From contig KL647325.1 of the NCBI GenBank assembly GCA_000727475.1, positions 423,719 to 487,718 on the forward strand: a stretch of 64,000 bases of DNA, read 5' to 3'. The position numbers were made by a program, and so were the translations under genes. Under the pieces are notes generated by a model. That model ran no database searches, had not been told where the DNA came from, and worked only from the letters and a program-made list of their open reading frames with translations. This DNA is from Sarcocystis neurona. Taxonomy: Eukaryota; Apicomplexa; Conoidasida; Eucoccidiorida; Sarcocystidae. Below, piece after piece: positions 45,936-57,839 of the stretch (the stretch's first letter is position 1; every line of letters begins with the position of its first letter).

Positions 45936-46443
45936 GACGTGTCACGTGTAAAAGGATCGAATCAGCACAGTCAAGAAAATACTTGTCGATACACGTGTGT
46001 ACATCCGTACGTGCGGGTGTACCGTTAAGTTTCTATTATTCTGCATTTCCATCGAAATCTTTCTATCTACAATAGTATATATCTCTATACGTACACATAT
46101 GTTTGAATATGGACGTACTTGAACACACGTCAGGCATTCGCTGGACCCGTCGCCGATACGTACACGTGTATGGATCCCTGCTTGAAGGCAGAATACATTT
46201 CGAAGCCCGTGTACATGTTGGGTACATGAACGAACACTCACGAGAGTATAGAAGGGGGACATGCTTGAGTAAATATCGTTTAAAATGCAAAGCACTGGAT
46301 ATGCTTTAGAATCAGTGACACACTTTTGTGTAGTATACACTCACATGTAAAATAGTAGTATGTTTCCATTATGCGTGTGTCTAAAGCACTCTGCTCATGT
46401 TCACACCTAAGCATACAGGTACATTACGTTCGCACATACTTAC

Positions 46444-46500
46444 GGCATCTGGATATCCGCCACCACGGCGAATGTAGCAACACGTGCCCCCGAGTATGAG
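46444..46500 (-). CDS. short exon with consensus donor
   Basis: Acceptor ATTCTATACTAG and donor CAGATGCC|GTAAGTATG (full consensus) bound SYSGARVATFAVVADIQM. The exon begins with one base and ends with two. It joins in phase with 46727-46798, giving SSKTY-S-SYSGARVATFAV, a plausible beta-rich stretch. Family unknown. Confidence 0.55.
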
Positions 46501-46726
46501 CTAGTATAGAATGTATACGAATGAGCGTACGTGTGTATGGTTGTGTATATATATATATATGGTTGTACGTGTGTACGTATGGATGCACGTATGTACGTAT
46601 GCACGTGTGTAAAGTGGTTGCTTTTATTACTATGTCTGTGTATGAATACCGTCCTACTCCTAAACGCACACGCCATACATATATATATATATATATATAG
46701 TGTGCAACCGTGTATGTGTGACGTAC

Positions 46727-46798
46727 CTGTAAGTTTTGGACGACCAAGGTTGAACACATGTACCAATATACACATATATTCGAGGTTGATTTTGAAAG
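46727..46798 (-). CDS. short exon, phase-linked to 46444-46500
   Basis: Acceptor TATGCGTTTTGCAG and donor TTACAG|GTACGTCAC bound FQNQPRIYVYIGTCVQPWSS plus KTY. Other frames are open, but this one keeps phase with the following exon. A longer frame (KINLEYMCILVHVFNLGRPK) runs through the same bases. Likely beta strands; no family named. Confidence 0.45.
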
Positions 46799-47192
46799 CT
46801 GCAAAACGCATAAAGGCTGACAGAAAAGGAAGTGAGAGAGCCAAAGAAAAAGTCGTCTCTACAGACGCAGCAGGAAAAGCGGCAGCATTGCTTCTGATTT
46901 TTCTAAAATGAAGAGACAACACACGTTTTCTTGTACACGAGCCTGTTCGCGGGAGGAGCATGAAAACGTAGGAAAGGAAAGTTTAGCACGACTGACTTAC
47001 GCTGCTGGGAAAGGTGACACTTTTTGTCTCCCTTTTCCACATACGTATATTTGTATGCGTGTACACGTAAGTGTGTACAACAGTGACATAATCTTCCCTG
47101 GTGGGAAAAGTGTGGAAGTTCTTATTATCGACTCGCTTCAGCCAACTTTCACTCATCAACAGAGGATAGCGACCGCACACACGTAGACTCAC

Positions 47193-47373
47193 GTGATGGT
47201 CTGTGCAGCTGAGTAGGCCGACACAGGCGTATCTCCATGCGAGGTGATCCCACGCCGACAAATGCTTCAGAGAGAAAGAACCAATTTCAAGTGAATGTCG
47301 ACTGGGTAGAAGCAGCGCTGCAGCAGCGCGAAATTCGTTGCTTCGGATAATGTAGTCTGTCGCTGCGCAGAGA
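47193..47373 (-). CDS. 61-codon exon
   Basis: From acceptor AAAAGGTCCTGCAG to consensus donor CATCAC|GTGAGTCT. It reads LCAATDYIIRSNEFRAAAAL, LLPSRHSLEIGSFSLKHLSA and WDHLAWRYACVGLLSCTDHH. Ordinary composition, Cys-rich end. It is probably part of the same - strand gene as 46.4-46.8 kb; the exon joining them (near 47.1 kb, ending AGCAGC|GTAAGT) could be read in two frames. Confidence 0.5.
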
Positions 47374-48212
47374 CTGCAGGACCTTTTCGAGTGTCCTGCT
47401 ATGTTGTGCACCAAAGATTGGGTGAAGACGTGGGGGCGTGTTTCTTCTTTTGAATAGCATTTGCTGTACGCGTGGGAAGCAGGGTCCGTCGGAGTGGCGA
47501 CACCAAGGCCGCAGGAGGCGCTGGCGAGACACGGAAGCTGCATCTTTCCAGTTCAGCGGCGGTTACGACTAGGAGCTCGTTGTTGCCTCACTTCCAGTGC
47601 CTCTGCAGAGTGCGTCACTCAGAGAGGACGCGGGGCTATTTGGGAGCGCACTTTCTGTTTTTCTGCGACAGTCGATGTAGAGAGGTAAAACGGACAAACG
47701 ATGGGCAGCGGCTCGGCCGGTCCCACCCAATCTCGGCCTAGTGTGCGAACACTTCCTTTTGAACTGGCTGCAGAACGTTTCCGGCCTCTTTTGTGATCGA
47801 GGACTCTTGGTGGAACTTCTGATTTTTCTCTGAGCTTTACGTGAACAGTTACTTTGAAGTCAGGTTGGACCAGCTGAAGCATGGACGCCTGTACGAAGTC
47901 ACCACCTTGTCACATTGGAAGCAGTTAGTGCAAATATTTTTGTGCTGGCTCATGCGAACACGACTATTTCATCAGCTACTGCCGCTGCGCCTTGAATGTG
48001 ATATACATATATATATATATATATACGTATGTATACACATGCAGATACAAAACCAGAGGTAGGTTCACGTTTATATAGGCATACAGCGTCACTCACGCGT
48101 ATAACCGAGTACGTGCGTATATCTGTATGTAGTACCGGAGGTGGAACCTTGTTTCCCGTATCTCAGTAAACTGACTCTGCGGGGTGGAAGAGGCTGGCCG
48201 ATGCAGGGACCG

Positions 48213-48337
48213 CAGTTGAACAGAGCCTCAAAGCAGCGTCTCTGTAGTTGTTCATGGAATTCTCCGGAAGCAGACAGTTGAATAGAGCCTCAGAGCAGCG
48301 TCTCTGTAGTTGTTCGTGGGATTCTCCGGAAGCAGAC
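48213..48337. repeat. 62-bp direct duplication
   Basis: CAGTTGAAYAGAGCCTCARA starts at 48213 and again at 48275. The two copies differ at a handful of positions. It lies in the presumed 3' untranslated region of the exon that stops at 48341. Confidence 0.8.
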
Positions 48338-48340
48338 TTC

Positions 48341-48567
48341 TCAGTCTGCAGGTAGCAGCAGTTGTTCCCCAGGCATGGTAGTAGAAGATTCTTGCTGCGG
48401 GCGCTGCTGTTGAAATGTTTCTACAGCAGACACGTAATTCAACTGCGTAGTAATCCTGGGCACGGTCTTCAGAAAGCGCCACTCTGGCATAGCGAGCAGC
48501 TGATGCTGCCACTGCTGCAGCTGCAGGCGGACGTAGCAGTCGTCGCACATACGTTCTTTCCTTCTTC
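48341..48567 (-). CDS. terminal exon with a FYVE-like Cys pair
   Basis: Acceptor TTCTTCATCAATACAG opens RRKERMCDDCYVRLQLQQWQ, HQLLAMPEWRFLKTVPRITT and QLNYVSAVETFQQQRPQQES, ending at a TGA (48343-48341). R-x-C-D-D-C-Y is the form of the last zinc-binding pair of FYVE fingers (R-V-C-D-x-C-Y), but the RRHHCR core was not found in the sequence upstream, so the zinc finger is only a suggestion. A 62-bp direct duplication begins just beyond the stop. Confidence 0.5.
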
Positions 48568-49026
48568 CTGTATTGATGAAGAAGCTGAGACGTTCGACTA
48601 TAACTTTCTGCATGTGCGAAACGCAGCTGCTGCTCAGTGATGCGTCACCACTTGCTTTCCTTCCCCCTTTCAATTGTGGCAAGGTCGGGAAGCAGAAGTG
48701 TTGACAACTTACTCACAAGGAGTCATTTTTTGCCGTTCCTTGTACTCTTCACAAGGAAACAAGGCAGCCTCAGCCGGCTTAAGCAAAGCTGTGTATGTGT
48801 TAACGTCTAAGGTACCTGCGCGCCTTAAAGGGACGCCGCGCCACATGTATGTATGGGACTACCAGATGCAGCAACGTTCCCCGACAACATGTAATTAGCT
48901 CTGACTGTTTTTCGCTCTTCGTGTGTCAAGCTTTTGGACATAGGCGTCGGTGGTGCGGGACGTATTTGTGTCTACATGTATTTGCTCACAAACCGCCAGC
49001 ATAACACGGTGGTGTCCACTACTTAC

Positions 49027-49119
49027 AGGGAATTCCTTTCCTTCAAAACATATGCACCTCCACCCCCAAACGTAAAATCTCGATATTTTTTGACACTCCG
49101 CTGTATGACGGGCATACAA
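49027..49119 (-). CDS. 31-codon candidate exon
   Basis: Acceptor TATATATGCACAG and consensus donor TTCCCT|GTAAGTAG bound LYARHTAECQKISRFYVWGW and RCICFEGKEFP in phase 0. It contains three Cys and an aromatic-rich core. Its relation to the Cys pair in the next exon (48567) is not settled because phases differ by one base. Confidence 0.4.
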
Positions 49120-49970
49120 CTGTGCATATATATAAAGATACACGCATTTTATACGTCTCCTTGTAGCTGTGTCGGTATATGTATACGTACACATATATGT
49201 ACAGACGCATCATCTGCCTGAAGAGGGTGGATAGTAAAGTGTCCTTCTTTTTGGAGGTCATTTTTCAAGGAGTCGTCTCGAGGAAGCGCAGTCCTGGTTT
49301 TTCTTCAAAGACAACGTTAGAGAAAGCCAGTTTAGAAGAAACTGGGCATAGATGGCACCCCGCCGAGAGAAAGTCCCCATTTCCTCTCTTCGCGAACGCA
49401 CGCGCTCACGCAGCGTCAAAATACGGCGCTCCAGAATGTCAAAATGACTTGCCCCATATATAACCATCGCATACATATACATGTAAGTATATATACATAT
49501 ATATATATGCATGTGTATACACAGACACACGGGAATACACATATTATATATGTATACACACAAACAGGTCTGTAAATATCTATGCACAGGGATGCGTCTG
49601 TATCTGACCTTTGCATACATACATGTATGTGGGTAGATATAAATACGTAGATGTATGTCTATCTTTATACGTCAGTATGTCTACTATCTGACACACATGT
49701 AAAGGTACAAGTACATACATATATGCATAGATACAAGTACACACACTTATATATATATATATCTACAAATAGGTGTTCATCTATGCATAACCTTGGTATA
49801 CACACATATATAGGTGGATAGATATGTACAGCTATACCTACATACTCATATACAAATATGTGTAGTATGTGTCACACACGCAGTCGCCGTATATCTATAC
49901 CTATACACTTATCTGTGAATACATAGGCGTGCATATAGGAATCGCAAAGAGGGTTCGTCTCTTCTTGTAC

Positions 49971-50189
49971 GCGTCCAGATAGGTCAGCCGTATACCGAAA
50001 CTTCACCAATGCGAGGAAAGGAAGCATATACGTAGTAATGCGGATCCACGTGTTTGTGTGGACGTAGCCTGTGCCCTCCAGAGTATATACACACGTGAAC
50101 TCTTCGTCACCGATGTGTGTGACGGACAGGCAACGGAGGGTGGAGGCGTCGTTGTTCGTTTGACCGAGAAGCAACGGCGTCCAGACCGT
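49971..50189 (-). CDS. 73-codon exon
   Basis: Acceptor CTTCCGGCATGACAG and donor GGACGC|GTACAAG bound exactly 73 codons, phase 0 at both ends. It reads TVWTPLLLGQTNNDASTLRC, LSVTHIGDEEFTCVYTLEGT, GYVHTNTWIRITTYMLPFLA and LVKFRYTADLSGR. Strand-rich globular sequence without any repeat bias. It belongs upstream of the FYVE-like exon on the same strand. I do not recognise the fold with confidence. Confidence 0.6.
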
Positions 50190-50399
50190 CTGTCATGCCG
50201 GAAGTGAGTAGAACGACGGGGCCCCTGAGAGAGGCAGTCGGCAACATCTTCTAAAATTTATTTCTATATTAACTTGTGTTTTTCTTTGTTTTCTGCTGCT
50301 GGGGCTTCTCATTGCCTCCTCGTCCGCTTTGACCACGACTGTCTCTCTCTGTTCGGCGTCTGTGCGTTTTCGTTTCACCGCGTGCCTCTCTCTGCGCCT

Positions 50400-51720
50400 C
50401 TGAGGTGTATGTACACCCCACGGGACCCACCCCCGTCAGACGCGTGACCGGGAGTCAGCCTCCGCTTTCTGCACTCCGAAGGGATAACGTATATGCAGGT
50501 CCACGTCTAAGTGTTTGGATTCACACACGTATACCACGCGTGTCGCTCGTGTGTGGACGACGCACCCCACCCACAGTGCGTATATGTACAGTATGTAACA
50601 ATGGATCCACATATTATATAGATACCTATGTGTACACAGATATGTATATATATATGTATAACTATGTGTGTGAATATATGTAGCATCTGAGATACGCTAT
50701 GCACTACGTCAGAAAGATGGGCGCAGAGGCGGCGCACATCACCCAGGTGAGGCGTAGACGAGACGTGAAATGAAGGAACAGCAGCAGGGGGGTGCTCCTG
50801 CGTACGTGTATGTACATTGACGTAGATCTGACAGGTATTTCTGAAGCACGGGACTACCAGTAGTAGTCTCTCGTGTATACATATATATATATATATGTAT
50901 GTATTTGTGTATATGTATGTAGTGTGTATGTCCGTATATGTATGTACGGGTATATAGTGGAAAAGTAGATTACAGCTGCCGTCGGCACACCTGTGCGTCT
51001 GAATACTTAAATATACGTGTATGCTGTTGTACACAAACACAGCACAGTGAACCAGACGGGTAGACGAAGAAGTGAGAAGAGATGAGGACGTTGTGTCCCT
51101 CCTTGACGCGCATTCCCAGCTGCTCGTGTGGAGGGCAGCGCGACGTTGCTGTTTTAGTCTCTTTTCCCAAGGGAGTTTACCGGCACACCCACAAGAAATC
51201 CACTTTTTCAAGGACGAAGAAGACGAGTTTGACTTCCTGCAGCCACCTCCCTAGACCCCCTGTGTCCGTACTGCTCTCCAGGATATACGTATGCTCTTTC
51301 GACAACGGACGACTGCAGCGGCACCAGACGTCTGCTGCTGTTCCTGCTGTCGGTGTCCATCTACTGAGAAGCCAGTGGGACCTGCTACACAGCGGTCTGT
51401 TACAACAGCTCTCCCTTTGCCACACAGGGAACAATGCTGCTGTTGCTGCTGCTGCGATTGCTGTTGCTGCTGATGCGATTGCTGCTGTTGCTGTTATGAT
51501 TGCTGCTGCTGCTGTACGATTGCTGCTGCTGCTGTTCCCCTTTTTGCTGCTGCTGGTGCTGCTGCTCTTGATGACGTTGCTGCAGGTGGTCGTGCCGTTG
51601 CTCTTGCTGCGGCAGCAACTTCTGCAGTTTCTCCTCAATATGCGCAGCAGCGGAGCAGAAGCTGACGGCCGCGCACTTTTGTTTTCCCTTCAGTAAAGTG
51701 CAATGGGGAGAGGTTGCTGT
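50400..51720. other. unresolved region with competing frames
   Basis: 51180-51420 is open in all - frames and in + (which ends with an acidic tail EIHFFKDEEDEFDFLQPPP at 51254). 51640-51700 on - gives AAAHIEEKLQKLLPQQEQRH, a likely coiled coil running into Gln repeats. 51400-51620 is CTG triplet repeat. A GGTGTATGTACACC palindrome stands at 50404. No exon is called. Confidence 0.35.
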
Positions 51721-52299
51721 GGATCTCGAGGAACATAGCCGACAGTTTTAGAGAGATATTGCTGCAGACTGCCGGTCGAATACGCATGCAGCAGCGCGTC
51801 GTGCGATCCGAGGCACTCGCCCCTCACCAGCAGCAGAGGAGGACGGCGATTGGCACTGCAACAGCAGCAGCAGCACAGCAGCCGGCAGGGAAGGGAGCAC
51901 CAGATGCAGCAAGAACATGAGCAGCAGCAGACGAAACTTCGACGCAGCGGAGACGCATCTGCAGCTCTTTATATCTACTGTAGTACAGGCACGCCTGAAA
52001 AAAGGTATGCGTGCAACTCTGTATAGAGAGATACACATGCTTATACATATCTGTGTATAGACAGAGACACCTACGTGTACGTGTCTGCGTGTCTGCGTGT
52101 GCACTTGCGTATCGGTACAGGTATATATATACATATGTATATATATATATATATATTAGTGAGACGTACGTTTACCACACGTGTCTCTCTCTCTATACAT
52201 ATATATATATATATATATGCACGAAGGAAAATACGCGGACCATATTCGTGAAAGTGCTGCAGGTGTAGGTGTTACGAAAATCTTAAAAGTGTAAATCCG

Positions 52300-52888
52300 C
52301 AATATTGTACACGCTACACAGACGTGAACATCTCGTTGCTGGCCCTGTTGTGTATGTACACCGCACCGGCGAAACAAGTATACAAGCGGGAGCAGTAGCA
52401 GCAGCACAAGCAGCATCACGACAAGCAAAAGGGAATTTCTGGAAGTGCGCATTGAGTAAGGTAGAGAGACGCACAGCAGCCGCGGCAGTGATGGGCACCT
52501 GGGACACAGCCATGAACGCAGTACTTGCCCTAAAGCCGCGGCAGAAGCAGTGGAGCCACAGCAGCCGACACAGTGGCGGGGTCGCAGAAGCAGGTCGGTA
52601 GCCGCCCTAAGAGCAGGAGAGAAGCAAATGTCAGTGTCGCTGCAGCAGCAGAATTTTTGCAGGAGCACCCGGCGCAGCAGCGTCGCAGCAGCAGTCGGAG
52701 TTCAGCCCCCAGGAGTGCCCACCCTGTCGGGGCAGCAGAAGCAGCCGTGGTGTCACCGCCCTGCGACAGCAGGAAGACGACTGCAGCAGCAGCACTGGCA
52801 GGTGCAGCAGATTCGTGTGCATACTGGTAGGCAGTATTGCTCGACTCTGTGATGCACGGCGCACAGCAGCACGTGTTAGCGGTGTTAC
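52300..52888 (-). other. presumed intron(s) of the glutaredoxin-like gene
   Basis: CTG-type repeats on the sense strand (52400-52850) follow the donor at 52888. A candidate 3' part near 52250 (CACCTACACCTGCAG followed by STFTNMVRVFSF) keeps phase but does not resemble the rest of the glutaredoxin fold. A GTGTATGTACACC palindrome variant lies near 52346. Confidence 0.35.
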
Positions 52889-53565
52889 CTGCTGCAGAAG
52901 CGAGCAGCAGCAAAACCAAGGATGACGGGATGGGCGAGGACGTCGACTGTGAGAAGAGGCACTGCCTGAAGCTGCTGCAGCATGCGCACTACGTTGAGAG
53001 ACGCCAGGCTGCCTGGGTTATCCACGGTGCCCTCCATGAATAGCACGAGGTCGTTCTGCTGCAGCAGCGGCAGCAGTAGCGCGTCCGCAGTCGCTTGCTG
53101 CTGCCGGTACTGCTGCACTGCGCTTCGCATTACTTCGCTGTACAGCTGTGAAGCCCCTCCCCCTAGCTGCTGCAGCAGCGACGCACACGTGGCCGCTGGT
53201 GCTGCTGCTCCTACTGCCACACGAGCAGAAGACGACCTAGGAGAGTGTGCTGCAACAGTCCCAGCGGCAGCGGCACAAGACGCAGCAGCAGCAGATGCAG
53301 CAGAGGCGCTGCTGCTGCATCGTCTTGCCACGGCCTCATGCCACTGCTGCTGCCGCTGTGAAGTCCAGGGCTGCCGCTGGCGACGTAGCTGCGGAGGCGA
53401 CAAAACGGCTGTCAAAAGAGAGGGAGCAGCAGCCCGGCGAGGCGCACAGGAGGCAGCAGACGCAGTAGCTCTGCGAGAAATCAAGGCAGCAAAGCCCGAA
53501 GGAGCACCTGCAACAGCAGCTGAGGCCCAGCTGCGCAGAGGCATCAACCGCGAAGTCGTAGCCAT
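52889..53565 (-). CDS. monothiol-glutaredoxin-like protein, first exon; active-site Cys missing
   Basis: ATG at 53565 opens 225 codons up to donor AGCAG|GTAACACC. Residues 1-76 have about ten Arg and no acidic residue (MATTSRLMPLRSWASAAVAG, ALISRRATASAASCAPRRAA), the look of a mitochondrial or apicoplast transit peptide. Residues 170-211 match a CGFS-type glutaredoxin: NDLVLFMEGTVDNPGSLASL, then NVVRMLQQLQAVPLLTVDVL, equivalent to the family pattern LFMKGTP..P.CGFS..V...L. At the catalytic CGFS position (residues 186-189) the sequence is SLAS, so the Fe-S-binding/catalytic Cys is replaced by Ser. The C-terminal half (WPT-P, GG-D motifs) was not located downstream. Ala/Ser enrichment at 80-130 comes from triplet repeats. 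Confidence 0.6.
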
Positions 53566-56440
53566 CGCAGGATGGACGGCAACGAGACGTGTACGCAGGG
53601 CGGGAGTCGGACGGCGAGCAGCAAGGAAAAATTCACCAACAGCAGGAAAGGGGGATGCAGAGGACGCCGCGCGGCGGACGGCAGCAATAGCAGCAGCACG
53701 CAACCGCAGCAACAGAACCAGAGGAGGCAGTGGAACCAGCAGCTGCAACAGCAGCAACGGGCAGAAGAGAAGCGGCAGCAGCAGGTGCTGCAGGTGAAGC
53801 AGCAGCAGCTCGAGCAGTGTGGAGCCACACACCGCAAACATGCGGGAGAGCAGGGAGTTCGGACGGGCAAGGAGCAGCGTGTGGCTGTTGGAATAGACGA
53901 GAGAATGAGAATGAAAGGGGGCGAGGAAATTCGAACTTGTGGAACGAAGAAGTGTGCAACTGTGTCCGATGGAAAAGTGCAGGTGGGTGACCCTCCTGAC
54001 GAGAGAGGAGGAAAGGCGGCGGGAAAAAAACGGGAGAAAGTGACGGCAACGAGTTCGCAGGGAAGAGGGAAGACTGCAGCGGTGAAAAGAGTCTGTACAA
54101 AAGTCATGAAGTGCGAATGCACAAGTCTGCTTGGATTATACGTGCAACGAGTATGTGAAAGACGGAAGTGAGTTGACGGATGAGGAACATGTGGGTCGTG
54201 GAAAATTTTACGGGCTGAAAAGGGAGGAGAGAGGAGAGCCAGGGAAAAATAATCGAGGAAGATGGCTGAAGAAATCAATACACAGGACGAAGAATCAGCG
54301 AGAGAATGGAGAAAGGACTTTTTCAGCGGGGGCGAAGACGCCGTGAAGGTACTCGGTTTCGTTGTTTCCTTCAAGACCACGCTGTGAAAACGACGACGAA
54401 AAGCTATAGGGAGCGGCCACCGAGCAACTGTCAGTAGAAAAAGTCAGAGACAGAGACTCACGGCAGACAGAGAACGCACGGGAGCGAAAATTTCATGCTA
54501 CACACCACGGCGCCGATCGTGTGCGAAGATCGCCGCATGCATGAAGAAGAGACACGGGTCCTGCGCAGCATCAGCAGGAGGAGCAGCGGCATCAGCAGCA
54601 CAAGCAACAAGAAGAGCAACAAAAAAAGGAGTACCAGCAGCACCAGACGCAGCAGTAGCAGCAGCAACAGCGGCAGCAGCAGCGGTAACGGCGTTAAGTG
54701 CCTTAGTAGTGGCAGCAGCAGCCAGAGGTTCGCGACCGAACACTTCGGTCGCCGCAGCAGCAGAAACGACAGCAGAACCGCAGGAGCAACGACGGCACAA
54801 GCGGATCGTTGTTAAAATACCAGCAGCTGCAATGATGGCAGCAACCCTGCTGCGTCTACGCAGTAGCGACGATGAAAACAGGAGCAGACTGAGACGTGTC
54901 AGCAGCAGATGCACCACACCAGCAGCCTAAGACGCCGCAGTTCTTACTTCACGTCGACGCGGTAGCCGAAAAGAAGCACAGCAGCGGCTGCAGGGCGGCA
55001 GCAACAGCAGCACAGCGTCAACAGGTACGTCGGCAAGAGCAACAGCAGCAAATGAATTACGACTGAAGCATTAGATCACGAGAAGGAAAACAAATACGAC
55101 CACCAACAACGCGGATGGAGCGGCGGTGCAGGTTGCGATACTTGTGAGGAGAAGCGTGGGCTCGAACTTTTCAAGATATACCAAAGTCGCCTAGTAAACA
55201 GTAACACCGGAGGAGGCACCAGCAGCTGTTCTCTTATCGATACGATGCTCTACAGGGGTCACTTCCTCAGCATTTGTTGTGGGTAGCAACACATAGCCTT
55301 AGCTCTTCCGTTTTTGCAAAGCACACACGTAGGCTAGGCCTGCGTATTTGTAAAAATAGACACGAATCAGAACCACTTATGTGAAGTGGCATTCGCACAC
55401 ACACACACACAGGCGTATCTGCGTAGCTTCGCTTCCTGCTTGGAAACAAATCCAACAGTATTCGCCTCCATGTTTGCTTTTCACTTTGTTCTGCAAAAGG
55501 ACAGAACCACTACTACGTTTTTCGTGTATCTACAGATGCCGTCACTCGGAGGGGGAAGCGCAAGCGCACACACATACACCTGACAGGTTGTGCGTCACTG
55601 CTGCTGTTTAATACGTAAAACCTCCTCCACAGGTATGTAACGTGTACGCACAGTACGTCGTGCATGCGTGCCGTGTAGACACATTCGCAACTACGAGATA
55701 AATGCTTCGAAGAGGTGCGAGACACGTTCTGCGAAGAGCAGCCACATCTGTAGAGCGTTGTGGTAATATCATGAGAAGGCGAGACAGAATCGTGGACGCA
55801 GTATGGATGCATACGCTATCGAGATGCCTTGCACTAGTATAAAGGGAAAGTGACGAAATTCGTCGGAATAGCGTTATGGAAGTTGTTCGTGCAGAGCTGG
55901 GGCACGCAGAGGGAGAACGCAACAGAAAAGCGGGTCGCCACTGTGGCAAGAGAAGACAAATATTCTATAGGGGAACGCCTGAAAGAGGTTGCCGCTGGAG
56001 GAGGGAAGGACGGAAAAAAGGAATCTGCTGCCGGCACAGACTGTTGAGAGAGAGAGAGAGACAACATTGTCCGTTTGTTAAAAGTCCAGTGAAACTGTTG
56101 CGTTGTGACCGCTGCTGCTGGCACAGACTGAACAGAGACACAAAGAAAGAGACAAGTTTTTCTCTTTGTTGAGGTCCAGTGAAACTGTTGCGTTGTGACC
56201 GCTAGAAACTACTGCGCAGCAAAGACAGAACGGTTGGCTTCGTTGCATCTTTCATGAAGAGTAGTGTGTCGCGACGAATGGAGAGGAAAATTTTATTGAA
56301 TCACATGAAGGGAGACAGGCGTTACAGGGGCCGCCAAATGAAGCCGTTGCACAGAGCTGTTTCGAACGACTGATGTGCAAAAAAGACGACTGAAGCTGGG
56401 CGCAGAGTATAATCGGAAGAGAGCCTGGGTTTGCACTTAC
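53566..56440. other. region without a supported gene
   Basis: Just left of the glutaredoxin ATG, a + strand ATG at 53572 opens 199 codons rich in Gln, Lys and Gly, with no domain. It overlaps the presumed 5' leader of the - gene and is probably spurious. 54550-54900 is CAG repeat. 55380-55620 and 55850-56050 have modest + frames without splice signals. 56027-56205 contains a 90-bp direct duplication. Confidence 0.35.
56027..56205. repeat. 90-bp direct duplication
   Basis: GTCCAGTGAAACTGTTGCGT is found at 56084 and 56174, each followed by TGTGACCGCT; the preceding CTGCYGGCACAGACTG also recurs (about 56029 and 56115). Two imperfect copies; no coding function seen. Confidence 0.75.
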
Positions 56441-56566
56441 TAAAAGTGAGACACCTGCACCCAATAAGGATAATTGTGGTGCGACGCTGTAGCAGGAAAG
56501 TCCCCTGCCGGATGGCAGAATCACGTCCAATACCCCTTCCTCACTCTCTACCATATACAGCAGCAA
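56441..56566 (-). CDS. possible exon with consensus donor
   Basis: The frame MVESEEGVLDVILPSGRGLS, CYSVAPQLSLLGAGVSLL ends at CTTTTA|GTAAGTGC. ATG at 56557 or an acceptor CATCCGGCAG further in could open it. The + strand is also open (RKVPCRMAESRPIPLPHSLP). No neighbour in phase was found, so it stands alone. Confidence 0.3.
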
Positions 56567-57839
56567 CAGCAGAAAAACCGCGGCGCAGCAAGAAAATACC
56601 TATTGTCTTCCTGGGGTCAGTATGCTAAACAGCAGCCAGAACAGCGCCGACTCCGAGAGCTACAGCTTCTACAACAACAGCACCGCCGCGTGCAGTAGCA
56701 GCATCATCGATGGCAGAAACAAATCTTTTCTTCTTAACGTAGAGTACGAGGAATTTGTTGGTGACACACAGAGATAAGCCCGTACTGAAGTGAGAGCAAA
56801 ACATGGCACAGGCAGCAGAACCCCACCTGTTCGCTGAAGAAAACGGTGGTGCCCCCGTGGCTACCCAATTATAAAGTCGGGTCTTTGTATCTCGTTCTTC
56901 ACTCGAGGAAGAATGAAGACGAAAGCCTTAGTGCTCTTCTATCGTTTTCGCGTACAAGAGGAAGTGCACATGCATCTGTATGCGAATGTACACAAACTAT
57001 ATGTTAATGCGCTCAAAAATTGGAATCTTTGCTGGTATCCGTGCGCGCGCAAACACCCAGAATACACTGAGTTGCACACACAACATTGTGCATGAAAGAA
57101 GCTCCAGCTGCAACCAGGTGCAGCACACAAGTCACGCACACGTGCATACACATATAATGTATACGTGTACACATACATATACGTATGTTCAGAGAGAGAC
57201 GCAGAAGCAACATCTAAGAGTTGACAATTGCTGGTCCTTTTCTCCTCTCCGTGATCCTTTCTACCGCCAACGAACGCCTTTGCCGACGAAATTTAAGAAT
57301 GATGTGGTGCAGAGGTACGAGCACGTTGGTGCAGCAGCCTCAGGTTAGCGTTGGTAGGGGTTCCAGTAAACACGTTCACACGAACTGAAAAAGAGCTACG
57401 AGTGGTGGTGCAGCCTCCGCGAGAAGAACTGCGCCTTCGGGATTGTGTAGGCGGTCCCTCCGATGGGAGTAAAAGAGGTCGTGTGCACTTACCCTCCGCT
57501 GTACATGCCTACGGACATCAATACACACGTATCTGCGTGGATCTTTTTCTCCATCTGTTTACATGCGCAGATATGTACCTATGACACACACCGACGTGAC
57601 CGTTTGCACGTTAGAGCCAGTATACGTGCGGGAGCGTACCCATATGCGTGGCTCTACTCGTATGTGCAGATAAACAAACGCTCGCCTACATACGTGTGCG
57701 GACACGTACACATACGTCCATGCATTTGAGCACCACAAGAATACACGTATCTGGGTAGACACGTACGCGTCTGCCTGCGAATCTGTATCCAGTCGCGCGC
57801 ATATCGGTTTTGTGCCGCCGTGCGTAGACATGTGACTTT

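Noticed and set aside
51072..51254. + strand frame ending in an acidic tail (EEDEFDFLQPPP)
   Set aside because: Attractive as a C-terminus, but two - strand frames over the same bases are equally good and no upstream + exon was found.
53572..54171. 199-codon + strand ORF with ATG, divergent from the glutaredoxin-like gene
   Set aside because: Gln/Lys/Gly-rich without a domain, begins 7 bases from the opposing ATG, and lies in CAG-type sequence.
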